From: Streptomyces lincolnensis
GTDB lineage: Bacteria; Actinomycetota; Actinomycetes; Streptomycetales; Streptomycetaceae
DNA length: 64,000 nucleotides
Reading direction: 5' to 3'
NCBI RefSeq assembly: GCF_001685355.1
Contig: NZ_CP016438.1
Span: forward strand, 7,750,001-7,814,000
Every line of letters starts with the position of its first letter. Position 1 is the stretch's first letter. A program made the position numbers and the translations under genes. The notes beneath the pieces are model-generated. The model worked only from the letters and a program-made list of their open reading frames with translations, ran no database searches and was not told the origin of the DNA. Positions 8,306 to 16,793 of this stretch are shown here, in pieces.

Positions 8306-9700
8306 ATGGCCCCCGGCCTTCCCACCGCCATGGACCGACCGCACTTCATCGGGATCGGTGGGGCCGGTATGTCGGGGATCGCGAAGATCCTCGCGCAGCG
8401 GGGGGCGAAGGTCGCGGGCAGCGACGCCAAGGAGTCCGCGACGGCCGAGGCGCTGCGTGCCCTCGGGGCGACCGTGCACATCGGGCACGCGGCGGAGCAC
8501 CTGGCGGACGACGCCACGTGCGTGGTCGTCTCGTCGGCGATCCGCGCCGACAACCCCGAGCTGGCGCGGGCGGCCGAGCTGGGCGTCCCGGTGGTCCACC
8601 GGTCGGACGCGCTCGCCCGGCTGATGGACGGCCTGCGGCCCATCGCGGTCGCCGGCACGCACGGCAAGACGACCACGACGTCGATGCTGGCGGTGTCGCT
8701 GAGCGAGCTGGGGCTGACGCCGTCGTACGCCATCGGCGGGGACCTCGACGCGCCCGGCTCCAACGCCCTGCACGGCGCGGGCGAGATCTTCGTCGCCGAG
8801 GCGGACGAGTCGGACCGGAGCTTCCACAAGTACGCCCCCGAGGTCGCGATCGTCCTCAACGTGGAGCTGGACCACCACGCCAACTACGCCTCCATGGACG
8901 AGATCTACGAGTCCTTCGAGACGTTCGCGGGCCGGATCGTGCCCGGGGGCACGCTGGTGATCACCGCGGACCACGAGGGCGCGCGCGAGCTGACCCGGCG
9001 GCTGGCCGGGTCGGTGCGGACCGTGACGTACGGGGAGTCGGCGGACGCGGACGTGAAGATCCTGTCCGTCACCGCGCAGGGGCTGAAGAGCGAGGTCGTG
9101 GTCCTGCTGGACGGCGTCGAGCTCACCTTCACCGTCTCCGTGCCCGGCCGCCACTACGCGCACAACGCCGTGGCCGCGCTGGCCGCGGGCGTGGCGCTGG
9201 GCATCCCGGCCGCGGAGCTCGCCCCGGCGCTGGCCGCGTACACGGGCGTCAAGCGGCGCCTCCAGCTCAAGGGCGAGGCGGCCGGCGTCCAGGTCATCGA
9301 CTCCTACGCCCACCACCCGACCGAGATGACCGCGGACCTGGAGGCGATGCGGGCGGCGGCCGACGGCGGCGGCCGGATCCTGGTCGTCTTCCAGCCGCAC
9401 CTGTTCTCCCGGACGCAGGAGCTCGGCAAGGAGATGGGGCAGTCCCTGACCCTGGCGGACGCCTCGGTGGTCCTCGACATCTACCCGGCCCGCGAGGACC
9501 CGATCCCCGGCGTGACCAGCGAGCTGATCATCGAGGCAGCGCGGGCCGCGGGCGCGGACGTGACGCCGGTCCACGACAAGGACGAGGTGCCCGAGACAGT
9601 CGCGGGAATGGCGAAGCCCGGTGATCTCGTTCTCACCATGGGCGCGGGTGACGTGACGGACCTCGGCCCGAAGATCCTGCACCGTCTCGCACAGAAGTAA
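8306..9700 (+). CDS. murC: UDP-N-acetylmuramate--L-alanine ligase
   Basis: MurC adds L-alanine to UDP-MurNAc in peptidoglycan precursor synthesis in the cytoplasm. The 464-residue protein shows the N-terminal UDP-binding loop GIGGAGMSG (16-24), the ATP-binding loop AGTHGKTTTT (116-125), the central EADESDRSF and NVELDHHANY motifs, and C-terminal DSYAHHPTE and GAGDVTDLG. The RBS AGGAG is 6 bp before the ATG. A TAGGCT hexamer at 8262-8267 is a possible -10 element. In Streptomyces murC lies outside the division cell-wall cluster, and its position before msrB agrees with that. Confidence 0.95.
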   Translation: MAPGLPTAMDRPHFIGIGGAGMSGIAKILAQRGAKVAGSDAKESATAEALRALGATVHIGHAAEHLADDATCVVVSSAIRADNPELARAAELGVPVVHRSDALARLMDGLRPIAVAGTHGKTTTTSMLAVSLSELGLTPSYAIGGDLDAPGSNALHGAGEIFVAEADESDRSFHKYAPEVAIVLNVELDHHANYASMDEIYESFETFAGRIVPGGTLVITADHEGARELTRRLAGSVRTVTYGESADADVKILSVTAQGLKSEVVVLLDGVELTFTVSVPGRHYAHNAVAALAAGVALGIPAAELAPALAAYTGVKRRLQLKGEAAGVQVIDSYAHHPTEMTADLEAMRAAADGGGRILVVFQPHLFSRTQELGKEMGQSLTLADASVVLDIYPAREDPIPGVTSELIIEAARAAGADVTPVHDKDEVPETVAGMAKPGDLVLTMGAGDVTDLGPKILHRLAQK

Positions 9701-9713
9701 GGGGTTGGCCAAC

Positions 9714-10121
9714 ATGTCGTACGACGTCGACAAGCCGGACGAGCAGTGGCGCGCGGAGCTGACCCCGGCCGAGTACGCCGTCCTGCGGCAGGCCGGCACG
9801 GAGCCCGCCTTCGTCGGTGAGTACACCGACACCAAGACCACGGGCGTCTACTCCTGCCGCGCCTGCGGCGCCGAACTGTTCACCTCCACCACGAAGTTCG
9901 AGTCCCACTGCGGCTGGCCGTCCTTCTACGACCCGAAGGACACCGACGCCGTCGAGCTGATCGAGGACCGCTCCCACGGCATGGTCCGCACCGAGGTGCG
10001 CTGCGCCCGCTGCGGGTCGCACCTCGGCCATGTCTTCGAGGGTGAGGGGTATCTGACGCCGACGGACCAGCGGTACTGCATCAACAGCATCTCGCTGCGG
10101 CTGACGCCGGACGAGGGCTGA
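9714..10121 (+). CDS. msrB: peptide-methionine (R)-S-oxide reductase MsrB
   Basis: This 135-residue enzyme repairs methionine-R-sulfoxide in proteins. It has the zinc cysteines C48/C51 and C97/C100, the substrate motif HCGWPSFY, and the catalytic Cys122 in RYCINS. I use the ATG at 9714 (MSYDVDKPD) rather than the in-frame TTG 9 bp upstream, because GGGGTTGG then has proper spacing. It follows murC by 13 bp and is probably co-transcribed. Confidence 0.95.
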   Translation: MSYDVDKPDEQWRAELTPAEYAVLRQAGTEPAFVGEYTDTKTTGVYSCRACGAELFTSTTKFESHCGWPSFYDPKDTDAVELIEDRSHGMVRTEVRCARCGSHLGHVFEGEGYLTPTDQRYCINSISLRLTPDEG

Positions 10122-10152
10122 CGCCGGTGCCCGCCCGGCGCGCGTCGAGCGG

Positions 10153-11400
10153 TCAGGCGGGTTCCGTGACCCGGCGGCGGGAGGCGACGACCACGATGCC
10201 GCCGATGATCGCCAGGCTCAGCAGGACGGTGCCGAAGACGGTCGTGCCGTTGGTCAGTCCGACGGCGTCGCTGAGGTAGCCGGCCGAGACCGGCAGCAGC
10301 CCGGCCGGTACGTAACCGCCCACGTTGAGTGCCGCGTTGGCCTCGGCGAGCCGCTGCGGTGGGACGGCGGAGTTGAGCAGGGAGAGCCCGCCGAGCTGCC
10401 CCATGCCCTGTCCGGCGCCGGCCAGCAGCGCGGAGGTGATGAGCACCGCGACGGAGGAGGTGTGCACGGCGACGACCAGCGTGACCATGCTGAGGGTGGT
10501 GCTGATCGCGCCGGTGATCAGGATGGTGCGCCTGCGCAGCCCCTGGACGACGAACTGCACACCGGTGGCGGCCAGGAACATCACGAACGCCATGGCCCCG
10601 GCGACGATCCGGCTGGTCGTGCCGAGCAGACCCGACAGTAGGGACGGACCGAGCGAGAGCACGAAGGACGTCGCGGTGATGCCGGGGGCGAACACGGCGA
10701 TGCCGAGGGTGAGTTGCCGGCCGTGGCCCCGCGGTACGCCGGGCACGCGGATCCACGCGCCCTTGGCCGGGGCGGTGGCCGGGCGCTTGATCGGCATGCG
10801 CAGCACGGCGAGGACGGCCGTGGCGAGCAGCGCCATCTCGACCAGGAAGACGGTGACGGTGGGGGCGGGCAGCGTCTCGGACAGGACGCCGGCGAGGAGC
10901 GGTCCGAGCCCGGCCCCGAAGACCATCGCGCAGGAGGCGAGCAGGGCGGCCAGCCGCTTGCGCTCCTGTCCGGCCACGTCCGTCACGGCCGCCATGCCCG
11001 CTGAGACGACGGCACCGACGGCGATGCCGGTGAACAGCCGGGCCACGATGAGCGCGGCCACGCCGGTGGCGGTCGCGAAGATGACACAGGCCGCCAGGGC
11101 GAGCCCCAGGGCGGGCAGCAGCACGGGCCTGCGGCCGAGCCGGTCGGACACGACGCCGCAGACCAGCAGGGACCCGAGCAGTCCGACGATGTAGAACGCG
11201 AAGACGACGGTCAGGGTGCCCTTGGAGAACCCGATGTCGCGCTGCCACAGCACGTACAGCGGGGTCGCCGCGTTGGACAGGACGAAGACGGCGGTCACCG
11301 GCCACGCGGCCAGCCACACCCACCAGGTGGGAGCGGGTGTGGAACCGGCCTCCTGGCGCTCGCCCGCCGTCCTCACGGGCATCGTTCGACTCTCCGGCAT
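10153..11400 (-). CDS. MFS transporter (drug/metabolite efflux type)
   Basis: The 415-residue protein has 12 predicted membrane helices and the MFS loop-2/3 motif (GVVSDRLGRRPVLLP) near residue 80. The first helix contains SNAATPLYVLWQRDIGFSKGTLT, a pattern common in Streptomyces efflux carriers. The substrate is not predictable. It is divergent from an ArsR-type regulator across a 100-bp gap with inverted repeats, so it is probably repressed by that regulator. AAGGGATCC precedes the ATG. Confidence 0.88.
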   Translation of the reverse strand: MPESRTMPVRTAGERQEAGSTPAPTWWVWLAAWPVTAVFVLSNAATPLYVLWQRDIGFSKGTLTVVFAFYIVGLLGSLLVCGVVSDRLGRRPVLLPALGLALAACVIFATATGVAALIVARLFTGIAVGAVVSAGMAAVTDVAGQERKRLAALLASCAMVFGAGLGPLLAGVLSETLPAPTVTVFLVEMALLATAVLAVLRMPIKRPATAPAKGAWIRVPGVPRGHGRQLTLGIAVFAPGITATSFVLSLGPSLLSGLLGTTSRIVAGAMAFVMFLAATGVQFVVQGLRRRTILITGAISTTLSMVTLVVAVHTSSVAVLITSALLAGAGQGMGQLGGLSLLNSAVPPQRLAEANAALNVGGYVPAGLLPVSAGYLSDAVGLTNGTTVFGTVLLSLAIIGGIVVVASRRRVTEPA

Positions 11401-11419
11401 GTCGGATCCCTTCGACTCA

Positions 11420-11465
11420 GTACGAGTTTTCTCGAACCTAGCATCCAGTACGATTGAACTCGTAC
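11420..11465. promoter_or_regulatory. probable operator between the MFS and ArsR-type genes
   Basis: GTACGA (11448-11453) and TCGTAC (11460-11465) form an inverted repeat with a 6-bp spacer. A related AGTACGAGTT half-site at 11419-11428 has its complement AACTCGTA at 11457-11464. Both lie in the divergent promoter region and share GTACGA. They are good candidates for binding by the neighbouring HTH regulator. Confidence 0.55.
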
Positions 11466-11500
11466 AGCGGGTTCAGTCGGGAGGTCAGGAGGAGTTGCCC

Positions 11501-11860
11501 ATGCCGGTGATCAAGGTGCTGCCGGAGCCCGTCGACCTGCCCGGACCGCTTCCGGAGCCGGCCGTGGACGACCTGCGCCTGGAGACGGTCCTGGGCGCCC
11601 TGAGCGACCCCCTGCGCCTGCGCATCGTGCGCAAACTCCTTCTGGAGTCCGAGCACTTCGACCACACCTGCGGCTGGTTCGGTCTGGACCGCCCCAAGTC
11701 CTCCCTGACCCACCACTTCAAGGCCCTGCGCGAGGCGGGCGTCACCAGGCAGCGCCAGTACGGCCTGGAACGCCGCAGCCACGTCCGCGTCGAGGACCTC
11801 AACGCCCGTTTCCCCGGGCTCTTGGACCTCGTCGCGGCCTGGGAGCCGGACGAGGGCTGA
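11501..11860 (+). CDS. ArsR-type winged-helix transcriptional regulator
   Basis: This 119-residue protein has an ArsR-like HTH at about residues 30-100: ALSDPLRLRIVRKLL, then the recognition region RPKSSLTHHFKALREAGV, then the wing QRQYGLERRSHVRVEDL. No metal-binding CxC motif is present, so it is not a classical metal sensor; a single Cys in HTCGWFG could serve redox sensing. The ATG at 11501 follows GGAGGAG-like sequence (AGGAGGAG). It is divergent from the MFS transporter, its likely target. Confidence 0.82.
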   Translation: MPVIKVLPEPVDLPGPLPEPAVDDLRLETVLGALSDPLRLRIVRKLLLESEHFDHTCGWFGLDRPKSSLTHHFKALREAGVTRQRQYGLERRSHVRVEDLNARFPGLLDLVAAWEPDEG

Positions 11861-11899
11861 GGCCCGGCACCATGCACCGCCCGGCCGGTTGTTCGCGGC

Positions 11900-14830
11900 T
11901 CAGTTCCGCCGGTTGATCGAGCATTCCGCCTGGGTGAGGGGACGCGTGTCGCCCGCCTTGCGGCCGCAGACGACGTCGCTGTCGGCGGTGCCCTGCTCGG
12001 TGCGGCGGACCGCCTTGATGACGATGCTGTGGCCGGTGCGGTCGTCGTAGAGCGGGGCGTGGGTGAAGTCGATGGTGCCGGTGGCCATGGCCTCAAGGCG
12101 CACCATGCGCAGATTCACCCAGGTCGCGGCGCGGCTCTGCGCCTTCTCCGGGTAGGTGGCCGCGTCGTACAGGGCCTGGGTGGCGTCGTGCGCGAGGGCG
12201 GTCTGGCCGCTGGCCAGAGCGGGGCTGTCGGGGCGCAGGGACTGGTCGGCCAGGCCCGGCAGGTGCTTGCGGGCGTCCACGTAGAAGCTCGTCTGCCGGA
12301 AGGCCTTCTCCAGCTCGGCCAGGGCCGCGTGGTACAGCGTGACATTGGGGCCGGGCGCCACGGAGTTCCTGGTGCTGCTGAAGTCGACCTTGGAGAGGTC
12401 GTCGCCGGTCAGGACGGCGAGGGGCTTCTTCGAACAGCCCGTCTCGGCGGAGAGCTGGGTCATCAGAGGGCCGACGTCCTCGGCCCGGCCGGCGAAGTAG
12501 ATCACGGACGGGACGCGGTCGCCGCGGCAGATCTCCTGGACGTGGCGGCGCAGTTCGGGCTTGCCGCCCTTGAGCGCGTACCGGCGCTGCGGGAGTGGGG
12601 TGAAGTCGCGGTCGACGAGCATCTCCTGTCCGTAGCGCGCCTGTTCGTCGGTGTACAGATCGTCGGTCCTGGCCGTGTCCCGGGCCAGCACCAGCGCGTA
12701 CTGGCGGGTGCTCGGGGTGCGCAACTGGGCGGCGATCAGGCCCATTTGGCGGGTCTGCCACTCGTCCGTGGCGGCCAGGCTGAACCAGTTGGCGTACTCG
12801 ACGGGCAGGTAGGTGGCCGAGTTGGTGCCGGAGACGATCGGCAGGCCCGCCTTCATCAGGATCTCCGTCGTCCTCCTGCTCGACCTGAGGTCGCGGCCGG
12901 TCCCGACGACCCCCACCACGGTCGGGTCCTGGCCGGCGTACGCGGCGATCGCCTCGGCCATCTCGACCTGGTGGCCCAGGTCCACGCCGCCGTTCGCGAC
13001 CAGGACGCGCAGCTTCACGGTGTACGTCTCGTTGATGACGGCCTGCGCCAGGTAGACCCCGGCCAACTCCTCGGCGCCCTTCACCAGCGAGGTCCCCTGG
13101 GCGGGGTCGGCGCTGAGCGGGCCGGCGTAGACGACGGTGACGTAGGAGTCGGCGTGCCGGGCGAGCACCTCCGCGTTCTGGCCGGCGATGCGCTGCTCCA
13201 GGTCGGCGACGGTCCACGGCGGTGCGCCGCCGGCGGACACGCGCTCGGTGTCGGGGCCGGCCTTCGCCGAGGGCAGCCAGTCGGAGAACCGCACGCCGGC
13301 CGTCGCGATGCCGATGCACTCGGTGCCGCCGTCGGGGGCGGACACGCGCCGGGTGTCCCGGTTGGCGGTCAGGACCGACGACGAGCAGTACCGGTCGTGC
13401 AGCGCCTCCGCGCGCATGATCGTTCCAGCGCTCATGACGACGACCACCAGGGCGAGCGTGTGCAGGGCCCACACCAGACGGGCCAGGGTCGGCCGGGTGG
13501 ACGCCCTCAGATGGAAACGCGCGTCGCGGTCCTCGACCGGTTCCAGCTGGTCGTGCGGCAGCGGGATCTTCATCACCCAGGGCAGGACGGAGCGTTCCCG
13601 GCTGGGCGACTGCTCGGCGCGCAGGTTCTGCGTCCACTCCCGGCGCCAGCCGCGCAGCCGCTCGCCGAACGGGCGCCGCGACGGCTCCGCGGCCGGCGGC
13701 GCCGGGACCGCGCTGCGTTCGAGCCGCGGCACGTCCTGCGCGTGCACCGCGGCGACCACGATCAGCGGGTCGAGTTCGCTGCGTCGACTGCGTACGTCGC
13801 TGACGGCACGGATGAGTTGGAGGCCGCCGTTGGCCGCGTCGGCGTGCGGCAGGAACAGCATCGGCGGGCGCGGCCGCTTGAAGCCGCGCAGGTCCCAGCT
13901 GGCACGGCGGTGGTTGTCCCGCAGATCCTCCCGCAGCGCCAGCACGCACAGCTGGAGGTGGAAGTCGCCGCCCGCCCTGAGCGCCTCGGCCACGTCGGAC
14001 GCCCGGGCCGCGATCGCCTTCCAGGACCGCACCGGGCGCAGCAGCGAGACCTCGGTCGGCTTGTCCTGGTCGGCGCCCCTGAGGAAGGTCGTGGTCATGA
14101 ACCAGCGGCTCTCCCGGCGCAGCCACAGGAAGATCGGCGCCCGCCCCGGCAGGACGTAGTTGAGGACGGTCAGCAGGACGAGGAAACCGAGGCCGGAGGC
14201 GCCCGCCGCATACCAGGGGGCGCGGGCGAGCAGCGCGGCGAGCACGGTCAGCAGGCTCGCGGGCAGGATGTGCGCCATGTCGAACAGCGGCAGGCCCGAA
14301 CGCCAGCGCGGTCTGCCCTTGGGCCGCCAGCGCTGCTCGGCCAGCTGGTTGAGCAACCGCTGGCGCTGGTCCTGCCCCGCCTCCGGGGAGCCGGGGGCGG
14401 GCGAGGGCCAGGAGGCGCCGAGGTGGGCGACCGCGTCGTCGATGGCGTGCACGAGGCGCAGCCGGGGGAAGGCGTACCGCCGGTAGAGGGCCTTCCGCCC
14501 GCCCCACTTCTTCGGGTCGCTCAGCGCGCGCACCATCGCCGCCGCCCTGCGGACCTCCGTGTCGCCCTCGTACGTGTCCTGCGCCGACGCGCAGCGGGTG
14601 CCGTGCGCCTCCTGACCCGCGTACAACTGCCGGACCAGCGCGGCCACCGGCTCGTCGTCCCCGGCGTCCTGCGCGTGCACGACGAACACGGGCATCGGCG
14701 GATCGCTCGTACGGAAGTCCTGGGCGAGCATTTCGAGCTGGTTCTGGAGATGGATCCCGGCACCGGTCTCCGGCATGCCGTCGTGCTCCCCGGGACAGTT
14801 CAGGGCTCTCCCGCGATCACCGCGCACCAT
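11900..14830 (-). CDS. large membrane protein with extracellular type-1 periplasmic-binding domain
   Basis: The 976-residue protein has an unusual layout. A cytoplasmic N-terminal segment (to about 185) is followed by two adjacent membrane helices (about 186-227) and a second cytoplasmic region (about 230-445). A third helix (about 450-470) leads to a long extracellular part that reads as a type-1 periplasmic-binding protein fold (VYAGPLSADPAQGTSLVKGAEELAGVYLAQ, VVGVVGTGRDLRSSR, GLPIVSGTNSATYL, IYFAGRAEDVGPLM). The N-terminal region has NTPase-like spacing (FVVHAQDAGDDEPVAALVRQL) but no Walker A lysine motif. I start at the ATG at 14830 after GGGGG rather than the TTG two codons upstream. It may be a ligand sensor rather than a transporter component, since no permease is nearby. 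Confidence 0.7.
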   Translation of the reverse strand: MVRGDRGRALNCPGEHDGMPETGAGIHLQNQLEMLAQDFRTSDPPMPVFVVHAQDAGDDEPVAALVRQLYAGQEAHGTRCASAQDTYEGDTEVRRAAAMVRALSDPKKWGGRKALYRRYAFPRLRLVHAIDDAVAHLGASWPSPAPGSPEAGQDQRQRLLNQLAEQRWRPKGRPRWRSGLPLFDMAHILPASLLTVLAALLARAPWYAAGASGLGFLVLLTVLNYVLPGRAPIFLWLRRESRWFMTTTFLRGADQDKPTEVSLLRPVRSWKAIAARASDVAEALRAGGDFHLQLCVLALREDLRDNHRRASWDLRGFKRPRPPMLFLPHADAANGGLQLIRAVSDVRSRRSELDPLIVVAAVHAQDVPRLERSAVPAPPAAEPSRRPFGERLRGWRREWTQNLRAEQSPSRERSVLPWVMKIPLPHDQLEPVEDRDARFHLRASTRPTLARLVWALHTLALVVVVMSAGTIMRAEALHDRYCSSSVLTANRDTRRVSAPDGGTECIGIATAGVRFSDWLPSAKAGPDTERVSAGGAPPWTVADLEQRIAGQNAEVLARHADSYVTVVYAGPLSADPAQGTSLVKGAEELAGVYLAQAVINETYTVKLRVLVANGGVDLGHQVEMAEAIAAYAGQDPTVVGVVGTGRDLRSSRRTTEILMKAGLPIVSGTNSATYLPVEYANWFSLAATDEWQTRQMGLIAAQLRTPSTRQYALVLARDTARTDDLYTDEQARYGQEMLVDRDFTPLPQRRYALKGGKPELRRHVQEICRGDRVPSVIYFAGRAEDVGPLMTQLSAETGCSKKPLAVLTGDDLSKVDFSSTRNSVAPGPNVTLYHAALAELEKAFRQTSFYVDARKHLPGLADQSLRPDSPALASGQTALAHDATQALYDAATYPEKAQSRAATWVNLRMVRLEAMATGTIDFTHAPLYDDRTGHSIVIKAVRRTEQGTADSDVVCGRKAGDTRPLTQAECSINRRN

Positions 14831-14908
14831 GGCCAACCCCCGTTCACCTTGGACGTCTTACGAGGCTAGCGGCTGCGAGTGGGACGAGAGGGGCATGCGG
14901 GGAACTTC

Positions 14909-15192
14909 ATGAACGTTCCGTCTGGGGCGGCCGGGGCCGCCCTCATCGGTGCCGCCGTGGGCGCGACCGCCAGCACGCGGTGCGCACGAGCCGGCTGCCC
15001 GACAGCCCCGCGGGCCGGGACGAGGCGGACGCCTCGGCCTTCCTGCTGACGGCCCGGATCGAGATCTACGGCTCCACGGACCTCCGCGCGGCCTGCGAGA
15101 AGGCCTTCGCCGAGATCCGGAAATCGGCAAGCGGCGAGGGTGCCGTAGGGCGGTGGATCCGGCGGTCTGTCTGCCTGACTGCGGGTGAATGA
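14909..15192 (+). pseudogene. frameshifted remnant of a small membrane-anchored protein
   Basis: An ATG at 14909 opens MNVPSGAAGAALIGAAVGATAS, which looks like a membrane anchor, but the frame stops after about 45 codons. A second frame from about 14980 continues with AFLLTARIEIYGSTDLRAACEKAF, which looks like protein. Together they resemble small Streptomyces proteins with an N-terminal helix and a variable cytoplasmic body, broken by indels. The 414-bp stretch 14831-15244 holds nothing else coding. The assignment is weak. Confidence 0.35.
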
Positions 15193-15203
15193 TTCATCCA
15201 CTG
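15184..15203. promoter_or_regulatory. RpiR-type operator upstream of the GH3 hexosaminidase
   Basis: GGTGAATGATTCATCCACTG contains the perfect palindrome TGAATGATTCA flanked by GG and CC, matching the sites in five other intergenic regions of this locus. A TTGACT hexamer follows at 15209-15214 as a possible -35 element. The likely ligand is the RpiR protein encoded at 29855-30739. Confidence 0.55.
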
Positions 15204-15244
15204 AAGTGTTGACTTTCGGCTCAGTGAGCCAGAGGATTGCGGAG

Positions 15245-16720
15245 GTGAGCCCTCTGGAAAGTCTGCCCGCCGGTACCACCCTCCCCGTCGACCTGGACGA
15301 GGCGGCGCATCGCTGTCTCGTCGCCGGGTTCGACGGCACCACGACCGTCCCCGACACGCTGAAGAGGCTGATCGACCGGGGGCTCGGCGGGGTCATCCTG
15401 TTCACGCGCAACGTGCGCGACGCGGAGCAGGTGCGCCGGCTCAGTGAGACGCTGCGGGCGCTGCGCCCCGACCTGCTGGTGGCGATCGACAACGAGGGCG
15501 GCGGGATCGGGCACCTGGTGGGGGCGGGTGCCCCGGACGTGCCCGGGTCCTACGCCCTCGGCGTCGTCGACGACCCCGCGCTCACCGCCGCCTGCGCCGA
15601 CGCGCTCGCCGGGCACCTGGCCACCCTCGGCATCACCGCCTCCTACGCCCCGGTCGCCGACGTCCAGGTGCACCCGGACAACCCGATCGTGCGGACCCGG
15701 GCCTTCGGTACCGACCCCGAGCTGGTCTCCCGCCATGTGCGGGCCTGGATCGCGGCCACCGAGGCACGCGGCATCGCCTCCTGCGCCAAGCACTTCCCCG
15801 GGCACGGCGGCACCGTCACCGACAGCCACCACGACCTCGCCGTGGACCCGCGACCGTACGACGAACTCGACCTCGCGCCCTTCCGGGCCGCCATCGCCGC
15901 GGGTGTGCCGATGCTGATGAGCGCCCATGTCGTCTTCCCGGCGCTGGACGCCAACCGCCCCGCCACCCTCAGCCGCCGCATCCTGGGCGACCTGCTCCGG
16001 CGCGAGCTCGGCTTCGACGGCGTCCTGGTCAGCGACGCGCTGGAGATGAAGGCGATAGCCGACCGGTACGGCGAGGCCGCCGGGGCCCGGATCGCCCTCG
16101 CCGCGGGGGCGGACCAGGTCATCGTCGCCGTACCGGATCTGGAGGTCACCCTGTCCTGCCGGGACGCGGTGCTCGGCGCGCTGAACGCCGGGGTGCTGCA
16201 CGACGAGCGCGTGGTGGAGGCGGCGGAGCGGGTGCGGAGGCTCGCCGAGCGGTACGCGGTCCCCGCGGGCACGGTCGCGCCGTGGGACGCGGACGCGGGG
16301 CTGGCGGCGGCCCGGCGGGCCGTACGGAGCCAGGATCTGCCGGAGCCCGTGCGCGGCGCCCATGTCGTCGACCTGTTCCCGCCGCCGCACCCGGCGCTCA
16401 ACTGGGGAGGCGAGGACCTGCTGAGCGAGATGCGCGCCGTCGACGGCCCGGCCTCCGGTACGGCCGTCACCGGGGAGCCCGCGGACCCGGCCACGCTCGC
16501 CGAGGGCATCGTGCGGGTCTCCCGGCGTGCCCCCCTCGTCGTCGCCACCTGCGACGCCGGACTGCACCCCTGGCAGCGGGAACTGCGCGACGCCCTGCTG
16601 GCCCGGCGCCCGGACGCGGTCCGCGTCGCCACCGGCCTCCCGGAGGACGGCGCCCTGTGCTCCTACGGGCGCGGCCGGGCGAACCTGCGGGCCGTGGCGG
16701 AGGCCCTGACCGGCGCGTAG
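15245..16720 (+). CDS. GH3 beta-N-acetylglucosaminidase (NagZ-type)
   Basis: This enzyme releases terminal beta-linked GlcNAc. The NagZ-type motif KHFPGHGGTVTDSHHDL supplies the Asp-His general acid/base dyad, and GVLVSDALEM carries the nucleophile Asp. There is no signal peptide, so it acts in the cytoplasm. The C-terminal extension (from about 340) resembles the extra domain of actinobacterial NagZ-like enzymes. The start is uncertain: the GTG at 15245 follows AGAGGATTGCGGAG, but in-frame starts exist at 15224 and 15185, the latter overlapping the operator. It ends at the hairpin at 16734-16782, convergent with the GH5 gene. Confidence 0.88.
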   Translation: MSPLESLPAGTTLPVDLDEAAHRCLVAGFDGTTTVPDTLKRLIDRGLGGVILFTRNVRDAEQVRRLSETLRALRPDLLVAIDNEGGGIGHLVGAGAPDVPGSYALGVVDDPALTAACADALAGHLATLGITASYAPVADVQVHPDNPIVRTRAFGTDPELVSRHVRAWIAATEARGIASCAKHFPGHGGTVTDSHHDLAVDPRPYDELDLAPFRAAIAAGVPMLMSAHVVFPALDANRPATLSRRILGDLLRRELGFDGVLVSDALEMKAIADRYGEAAGARIALAAGADQVIVAVPDLEVTLSCRDAVLGALNAGVLHDERVVEAAERVRRLAERYAVPAGTVAPWDADAGLAAARRAVRSQDLPEPVRGAHVVDLFPPPHPALNWGGEDLLSEMRAVDGPASGTAVTGEPADPATLAEGIVRVSRRAPLVVATCDAGLHPWQRELRDALLARRPDAVRVATGLPEDGALCSYGRGRANLRAVAEALTGA

Positions 16721-16733
16721 GGCCGCAGAGCGT

Positions 16734-16782
16734 AGACCGTGGGGCGGGCCGCGCCGAAGCCGCGCGGCCCGCCCCACGGTCT
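16734..16782. terminator. bidirectional terminator between convergent GH3 and GH5 genes
   Basis: A perfect 21-bp inverted repeat (16734-16754 with 16762-16782) and a 7-nt loop fill the gap between the two convergent stops. It should terminate both transcripts. Confidence 0.9.
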
Positions 16783-16793
16783 GTCCGGCCGCC

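Noticed and set aside
12029..14869. Plus-strand 946-codon frame opposite the periplasmic-binding membrane protein
   Set aside because: Its Gly/Arg/His-rich sequence has no membrane or domain pattern, while the minus strand has coherent helices and a recognisable fold.
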